From Methylotenera sp. (GTDB taxonomy: Bacteria > Pseudomonadota > Gammaproteobacteria > Burkholderiales > Methylophilaceae), in contig JAHRYP010000022.1 of assembly GCA_020622105.1 (NCBI GenBank), forward strand, positions 1 to 40,554: 40,554 nt of DNA, written 5' to 3'. Made by a program: the position numbers and the translations under genes. Below, piece after piece: positions 33,718 through 40,554 of this stretch. Under the pieces are notes generated by a model. The model saw nothing but the letters and a program-made list of their open reading frames with translations, did no database searches and was not told where the DNA came from. Within the stretch, counting starts at the first letter, position 1. Every line of letters starts with the position of its first letter.

Positions 33718-34881
33718 ATGTCAGCAACCACGCCACCATCTCATACAGATGCGCCGAAAAAGAAAAAAGGTGTAGCACTAGCGGGCGTTGCCGCCGGCAC
33801 GACTGCCATCTGTACCGTAGGCCACACTGGTAATGACCTGCATTACCGCGGCTATGACATTATTGAACTAGCAAAACACGCTACGTTTGAAGAAGTCGCC
33901 TACTTGCTCATTCACGGTGAATTACCTACACAGGCACAACTCACGGCTTATCACCAGAAGCTCAAAAAACTGCGCGGCATTCCGGAAGCTTTGAAAAAAG
34001 TACTGGAACAGATTCCTGCCAACGCCCACCCGATGGATATCATGCGCACCGGCTGTTCCATGCTGGGTACATTGGAACCGGAAGCGGCTGACCGCAACAT
34101 TGAAGCCGCAAAGGATTTGGGCGACAGGCTGATCTCATGCTTCAGTTCAATTCTGCTGTACTGGTATCACTTCAGCCACAATGGCAAACGCATTGATGTA
34201 GAAAGTGACGAAGACTCCATCGCCGCACATTTCCTGTATCTGCTGCATGGCAAAAAACCATCTGACCTGCACATTAGCGCCATGAATACCTCACTGGTGC
34301 TATATGCCGAGCATGAGTTCAATGCGTCAACCTTTACCGCACGCGTGGTAGCAGGCACATTATCTGACATGTACTCCTGTATCACCGGTGCCATTGGCGC
34401 GCTGCGCGGCCCTAAACACGGCGGCGCAAATGAAGCTGCCATGGAAATTATCGAACGCTACAAAAATGCAGACGAAGCTGAGGCCGACATCATGCAGCGC
34501 ATGGCGCGCAAGGAAATCATTATCGGCTTCGGCCACCCGGTTTACACGATTGCCGACCCGAGAAACGAATCCATCAAAGCCGTGAGCCGTAAGCTATGCG
34601 AAGACAACGGTAACATGACCCTGTTTGATGTTTCAGACCGTATTGAAACCACAATGTGGCGTGAGAAAAAAATGTTTCCCAACCTCGACTGGTACAGCGC
34701 ATCTAGCTATCACATGATGGGCATTCCTACCGGCATGTTCACGCCGATTTTCGTAATTTCGCGCACTACCGGCTGGGTGGCACATGTGATCGAACAACGC
34801 ATTGATAACAAGATCATTCGCCCGAACGCAGAATATACGGGGCCGGAAAACCGCCCGTATGTGCCGTTGAACCAACGTTAA
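33718..34881 (+). CDS. prpC: 2-methylcitrate synthase
   Basis: PrpC condenses propionyl-CoA with oxaloacetate to 2-methylcitrate. The 387-residue citrate-synthase-fold protein has the catalytic His in GPKHGGANE (about 233), the substrate His in [13 protein letters not shown] (about 272), and the C-terminal [17 protein letters not shown] typical of methylcitrate synthases. The short length and the prpB-prpC-prpD order support PrpC over GltA. The ribosome binding site AAAGGAG lies in the end of prpB. Confidence 0.94.
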   Translation: MSATTPPSHTDAPKKKKGVALAGVAAGTTAICTVGHTGNDLHYRGYDIIELAKHATFEEVAYLLIHGELPTQAQLTAYHQKLKKLRGIPEALKKVLEQIPANAHPMDIMRTGCSMLGTLEPEAADRNIEAAKDLGDRLISCFSSILLYWYHFSHNGKRIDVESDEDSIAAHFLYLLHGKKPSDLHISAMNTSLVLYAEHEFNASTFTARVVAGTLSDMYSCITGAIGALRGPKHGGANEAAMEIIERYKNADEAEADIMQRMARKEIIIGFGHPVYTIADPRNESIKAVSRKLCEDNGNMTLFDVSDRIETTMWREKKMFPNLDWYSASSYHMMGIPTGMFTPIFVISRTTGWVAHVIEQRIDNKIIRPNAEYTGPENRPYVPLNQR

Positions 34882-34927
34882 AAACCATACAGCTAATTTA
34901 AAACTTTTTACATTTAAGAGCCAAACC

Positions 34928-36388
34928 ATGTCCTCACATATCTCTAACGTTCGTCCTGCTCCCGATCAAGTCCTCGTCGATATCGCCAATTATGTCGCCG
35001 ATTATGAAATCAAAAGTGATGAAGCTTTTGATACCGCCCGCAACTGCCTGATGGATACACTGGGCTGCGGCTTTGAAGCACTGGATTACCCTGCTTGCAC
35101 CAAGCTGCTAGGCCCTGTAATTGCCGGAACAGTCGTACCAAATGGCGCAAAAGTGCCAGGCACTTCGTACCAGCTCGACCCGATTCTGGCGGCATTCAAC
35201 ATTGGCGCCATGATCCGCTGGCTGGATTTTAACGATACCTGGCTAGCTGCGGAATGGGGTCACCCTTCTGACAATCTGGGCGGCATCCTCGCCGTGGCCG
35301 ATTACATATCACGCAAGAACGTGGCCGAAGGAAAAGCACCGCTAACCGTAAAAGATGTACTGACCGCCATGATCAAGGCACATGAAATTCAAGGGGTGCT
35401 GGCGCTGGAAAACAGCTTTAACCGCGTAGGCCTTGACCATGTGATTCTGGTTAAAATCGCTTCCACTGCAGTCGTTACCAAACTATTGGGCGGCAACAAG
35501 GAAGACATCATCAACGCGGTTTCCAACGCGTTTGTGGATGGCCAAAGCCTGCGTACCTATCGCCACAGCCCGAATACCGGTTCACGCAAATCATGGGCAG
35601 CAGGCGACGCAACTTCACGTGCCGTGCGCTTAGCATGGATGACGATGCAGGGCGAAATGGGCTATCCTTCAGCGCTTACAGCAAAAACCTGGGGCTTTTA
35701 CGACGTACTGTTTAAAGGCAATGCGTTCAAGTTCCAGCGCGCTTATGGTTCGTATGTGATGGAACAGGTGCTGTTCAAGATTTCATTCCCGGCCGAATTT
35801 CATGCGCAAACCGCGGTGGAATGTGCACTGCAGCTTAACAAGCAAATCGGCAGCCGTTTGCAGACCATGGAACAGATTGCGGCGATTGATAAAATCGTGA
35901 TTACCACCCATGAGTCCGCAATCCGCATCATCGACAAAACCGGCCCGCTCGACAATCCGGCAGACCGTGACCACTGCATTCAGTACATGTCAGCCATTGG
36001 CCTGTTAAAAGGTAATCTGACCGCGCAGGATTATGAAGATGAAGCCGCCGCTGACCCGCGCATTGATGCCATCCGCGCCAAAATGGTGTGTGTAGAAAAA
36101 GCGGAATATACACGTGACTATCTGGACCCGGAAAAACGCTCGATTGCCAATGCGATTCAGGTGTTCTTCAAAGACGGCACCAGCTCTGAAAACATCGCTG
36201 TGGAATACCCGATCGGTCATAGACGTCGCCGCGGCGAAGGCATTCCTGAGCTCGTGAAAAAATTCAAAGTTAACCTCGCACGCCGTTTCGATGCAAAAAA
36301 ACAAGCCGACATTCTGGCTTTATGTTTAGAGCAAAAAACGCTGGAAGCTATGCCAGTGAATGCATTTGTGGATATGCTGGCAGTCTAG
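34928..36388 (+). CDS. prpD: 2-methylcitrate dehydratase
   Basis: PrpD dehydrates 2-methylcitrate to 2-methyl-cis-aconitate without an Fe-S cluster. The 486-residue MmgE/PrpD-family protein has family stretches such as [10 protein letters not shown] (about 44), [22 protein letters not shown] (near 99-120), and [13 protein letters not shown] (about 287). The length matches E. coli PrpD (483). It is the last gene of the operon. Because PrpD is used, the product still needs rehydration by an aconitase, most likely AcnB in this window. A perfect long inverted repeat follows. Confidence 0.94.
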   Translation: MSSHISNVRPAPDQVLVDIANYVADYEIKSDEAFDTARNCLMDTLGCGFEALDYPACTKLLGPVIAGTVVPNGAKVPGTSYQLDPILAAFNIGAMIRWLDFNDTWLAAEWGHPSDNLGGILAVADYISRKNVAEGKAPLTVKDVLTAMIKAHEIQGVLALENSFNRVGLDHVILVKIASTAVVTKLLGGNKEDIINAVSNAFVDGQSLRTYRHSPNTGSRKSWAAGDATSRAVRLAWMTMQGEMGYPSALTAKTWGFYDVLFKGNAFKFQRAYGSYVMEQVLFKISFPAEFHAQTAVECALQLNKQIGSRLQTMEQIAAIDKIVITTHESAIRIIDKTGPLDNPADRDHCIQYMSAIGLLKGNLTAQDYEDEAAADPRIDAIRAKMVCVEKAEYTRDYLDPEKRSIANAIQVFFKDGTSSENIAVEYPIGHRRRRGEGIPELVKKFKVNLARRFDAKKQADILALCLEQKTLEAMPVNAFVDMLAV

Positions 36389-36406
36389 AACGATGCTGAT
36401 TTAATC

Positions 36407-36484
36407 GTCATTGCGAGCGAAGCGCGGCAATCCAGTGTTTTATTTTAAAGAAATTCTGGATTGCCGCGCTTCGCTCGCAATGAC
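36407..36484. repeat. 29-bp perfect inverted repeat between prpD and purB
   Basis: The left arm (36407-36435, starting GTCATTGCGAGCGAAGCG) and right arm (36456-36484) are exact reverse complements. They are separated by 20 bases. This resembles a widely dispersed bacterial palindromic repeat with the CATTGCGAGCGAAGCGCGGCAA core. In RNA it forms a very stable hairpin and may protect or end the prp message, although no T-run follows. Confidence 0.9.
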
Positions 36485-36570
36485 AGCTTATGAATTAATA
36501 AATGTTTTTATTGGCTTTTGCTATCTAATCAAAAGCACGGAGTAAGCGACTAAAATTTAAGGTAAAATAG

Positions 36571-39297
<2,727 letters not shown>

Positions 39298-39301
<4 letters not shown>

Positions 39302-39633
39302 AAGCAAAACTGCAGCTAGGCGCATCAATTAGCCTAGTGGGTCTAATCCTGCTAGCTTTAGCATGGGAAACCGTATTGGCACCGTTAAAACCCGGTGGTT
39401 CATTGTTGATGTTAAAGGCTGTGCCTCTGCTACTGCCGTTATTTGGCATTCTGCGTGGCAAACGCTATACCTACCAATGGGCGTCCATGTTCATATTGCT
39501 TTACTTTACCGAGGGGGTTGTGCGCGCCTGGTCTGATGTCGGGTTATCGGCAAAACTTGCGATGATTGAAGTGATATTGTCTGTCGCATTTTTCAGCTGT
39601 GCTATTTTTTATGCACGTCTTACCCGCAAATAA
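39298..39633 (+). CDS. DUF2069 membrane protein
   Basis: The 111-residue protein has four predicted helices (about 10-28, 37-51, 60-74, 85-108) and the family stretch LPLLFGILRGKRYTYQWASM near 42-61. DUF2069 proteins are small inner-membrane proteins of unknown function, often encoded next to wrbA. That association holds here. Its start overlaps the HugZ-like stop (ATGA). Confidence 0.85.
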
Positions 39634-39714
39634 ATTTGTTCATGCAATTGATGGCACGCAAGTTTTTATTTGCTGTGCCGCGCCAAACCTGCCTTCTTCT
39701 ACTATAATTTAACC

Positions 39715-39744
39715 ATGAAAATTCTCTTTGTAGGTCTGGCATGA
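39715..39744 (+). other. Nine-codon open reading frame overlapping the surE start
   Basis: ATG at 39715 opens a frame encoding MKILFVGLA, whose TGA overlaps the surE ATG as ATGA. Its first four codons encode the same MKIL residues as surE. It could be a leader peptide that couples translation to surE or a chance or duplicated start. No clear ribosome binding site precedes it. Confidence 0.3.
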
Positions 39745-40484
39745 AAATACTGCTTTCCAATGACGACGGGTATTTCGCCCCGGGTCTGAACATTTTGGCG
39801 GAACACATTAGTAAATTTGCTGATATTACCGTGGTAGCGCCGGAAAGAAACCGCAGCGGAGCCAGTAACTCACTCACGCTGGATCGGCCACTAAGCATCA
39901 AAAAAGCTGCCAATGGCTTTTTTTACGTCAATGGCACCCCCACAGATTGTGTGCACATTGCGCTCACCGGCCTAATGGAAACCTTGCCTGACATGGTCAT
40001 CAGCGGCATTAACGATGGCGCCAACATGGGAGATGACACCATTTACTCAGGTACTGTTGCCGCTGCGATGGAGGGCTACTTGCTTGGCATCCCATCCATT
40101 GCCATTTCCATGTCACAGCACAACTCCACGCACTTTGAAACTGCAGCGCGCATTGCGGTAGAGTTGATATTACATTACCAGAAGAACGGTTTTGATTCCC
40201 CAACCTTACTCAATGTGAATGTACCGGATATTCCTTATGATGAGTTACAAGGACGTGCAGTGACGCGCCTTGGTAAGCGTCACAAAGCTGAACCTGTAGT
40301 ACAGTTAAAAACACCACGCAATGAAACAGTTTACTGGGTCGGTGCAGCCGGACAACCTAATGACGGCGGCGAAGGTACTGATTTCTACGCAGTAGCAAAC
40401 AATCAAGTGTCAATTTCACCAATTCAGGTAGATTTAACCAATCACTCACAACTCAATGACATTAAAAACTGGCTAAAAAGCTAA
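39741..40484 (+). CDS. surE: 5'/3'-nucleotidase SurE
   Basis: SurE is a metal-dependent phosphatase acting on nucleoside monophosphates, with a role in stationary-phase survival. The 247-residue protein has the metal-site residues Asp8 and Asp9 (LLSNDDG), Ser39 (NRSGASNS) and Asn91 ([12 protein letters not shown]). The length is that of the family. A repeat element starts one base after its stop codon. In many proteobacteria surE is followed by pcm and nlpD or rpoS; that region is outside the window. Confidence 0.95.
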   Translation: MKILLSNDDGYFAPGLNILAEHISKFADITVVAPERNRSGASNSLTLDRPLSIKKAANGFFYVNGTPTDCVHIALTGLMETLPDMVISGINDGANMGDDTIYSGTVAAAMEGYLLGIPSIAISMSQHNSTHFETAARIAVELILHYQKNGFDSPTLLNVNVPDIPYDELQGRAVTRLGKRHKAEPVVQLKTPRNETVYWVGAAGQPNDGGEGTDFYAVANNQVSISPIQVDLTNHSQLNDIKNWLKS

Positions 40485-40485
40485 T

Positions 40486-40554
40486 GGGCACTTCTATAAA
40501 TACATTTTTTGCGAGCATCAGCTTTGCTGATTGCCTGCTTAAACCATTTGGGCG
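40486..40554. repeat. Dispersed inverted-repeat element C, cut by the window end
   Basis: It begins with GGGCACTTCTATAAATAC followed by ATTTTTTG, the same end as element A read on its minus strand. It also lies one base after a stop codon. About 38 bases of other sequence then precede GGGCG, which in element A follows directly. The rest of the element is beyond the window. Confidence 0.7.

Noticed and set aside
33718-34881. Citrate synthase instead of methylcitrate synthase
   Set aside because: Gene order prpB-prpC-prpD, short length and C-terminal features fit PrpC; a residual citrate synthase activity is still possible.

Overview
The window reads as a chromosomal segment of an obligate or restricted methylotroph in the betaproteobacterial family Methylophilaceae, most like Methylotenera. 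This is inferred from gene content, not from a 16S or whole-genome comparison. The main evidence is an mxaRSACKL methanol-dehydrogenase accessory operon with mxaD nearby, a full succinate dehydrogenase operon and a methylcitrate-cycle cluster. Housekeeping genes have proteobacterial order (uvrC-pgsA-tRNA, fabA-fabB). I see no prophage, insertion sequence or CRISPR array.

Layout. 0.1-2.0 kb: fabA-fabB (minus). 2.25-7.8 kb: mxaR-S-A-C-K-L (plus), preceded by three abutting inverted repeats and closed by a hairpin terminator. 7.9-10.8 kb: uvrC-pgsA followed by tRNA-Gly, tRNA-Cys and a second tRNA-Gly (minus). 10.9-16.4 kb: mxaD, a small tautomerase, a family-5-like uracil-DNA glycosylase, a short cation diffusion facilitator, rlmJ, and three membrane proteins. 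16.5-36.4 kb: a large carboxylic-acid supercluster. 36.6-40.5 kb: purB-wrbA-hugZ-like-DUF2069, then surE.

The supercluster is the notable part. A GntR/UTRA regulator (28.9-29.65 kb) sits at the divergence point. To its left on the minus strand are a malic enzyme, sdhC-sdhD-sdhA-sdhB-sdhE, a CitE-like CoA-ester lyase, an AMP-forming acyl-CoA synthetase and a class I fumarase, mostly with touching or overlapping ends. A small EF-hand protein and acnB follow. To its right, from a promoter with consensus -35 and -10 hexamers, are a second CitE-like protein with an altered acidic motif, a mesaconyl-CoA hydratase (Mch), a malyl-CoA/methylmalyl-CoA lyase homologue, and prpB-prpC-prpD.

Together these encode the methylcitrate cycle (PrpC, PrpD, AcnB, PrpB) and the steps that take its product succinate to pyruvate (Sdh, Fum, malic enzyme). 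They also encode part of a mesaconyl-CoA branch that can make or consume propionyl-CoA and glyoxylate. I infer that the two divergent operons form one regulated C3/C4/C5-acid module. Run in one direction it would convert mesaconate or propionyl-CoA plus glyoxylate to pyruvate. Run in the other it would equal a glyoxylate bypass without isocitrate lyase. As I recall, methylcitrate-cycle genes have been reported in Methylotenera. The coupling to Mch, Mcl and two CitE paralogues is the part that deserves a closer look.

Three copies of dispersed inverted-repeat elements are also visible: one inside the sdh operon, one near 15.9 kb and one cut by the window end. A different 29-bp perfect inverted repeat separates prpD from purB.
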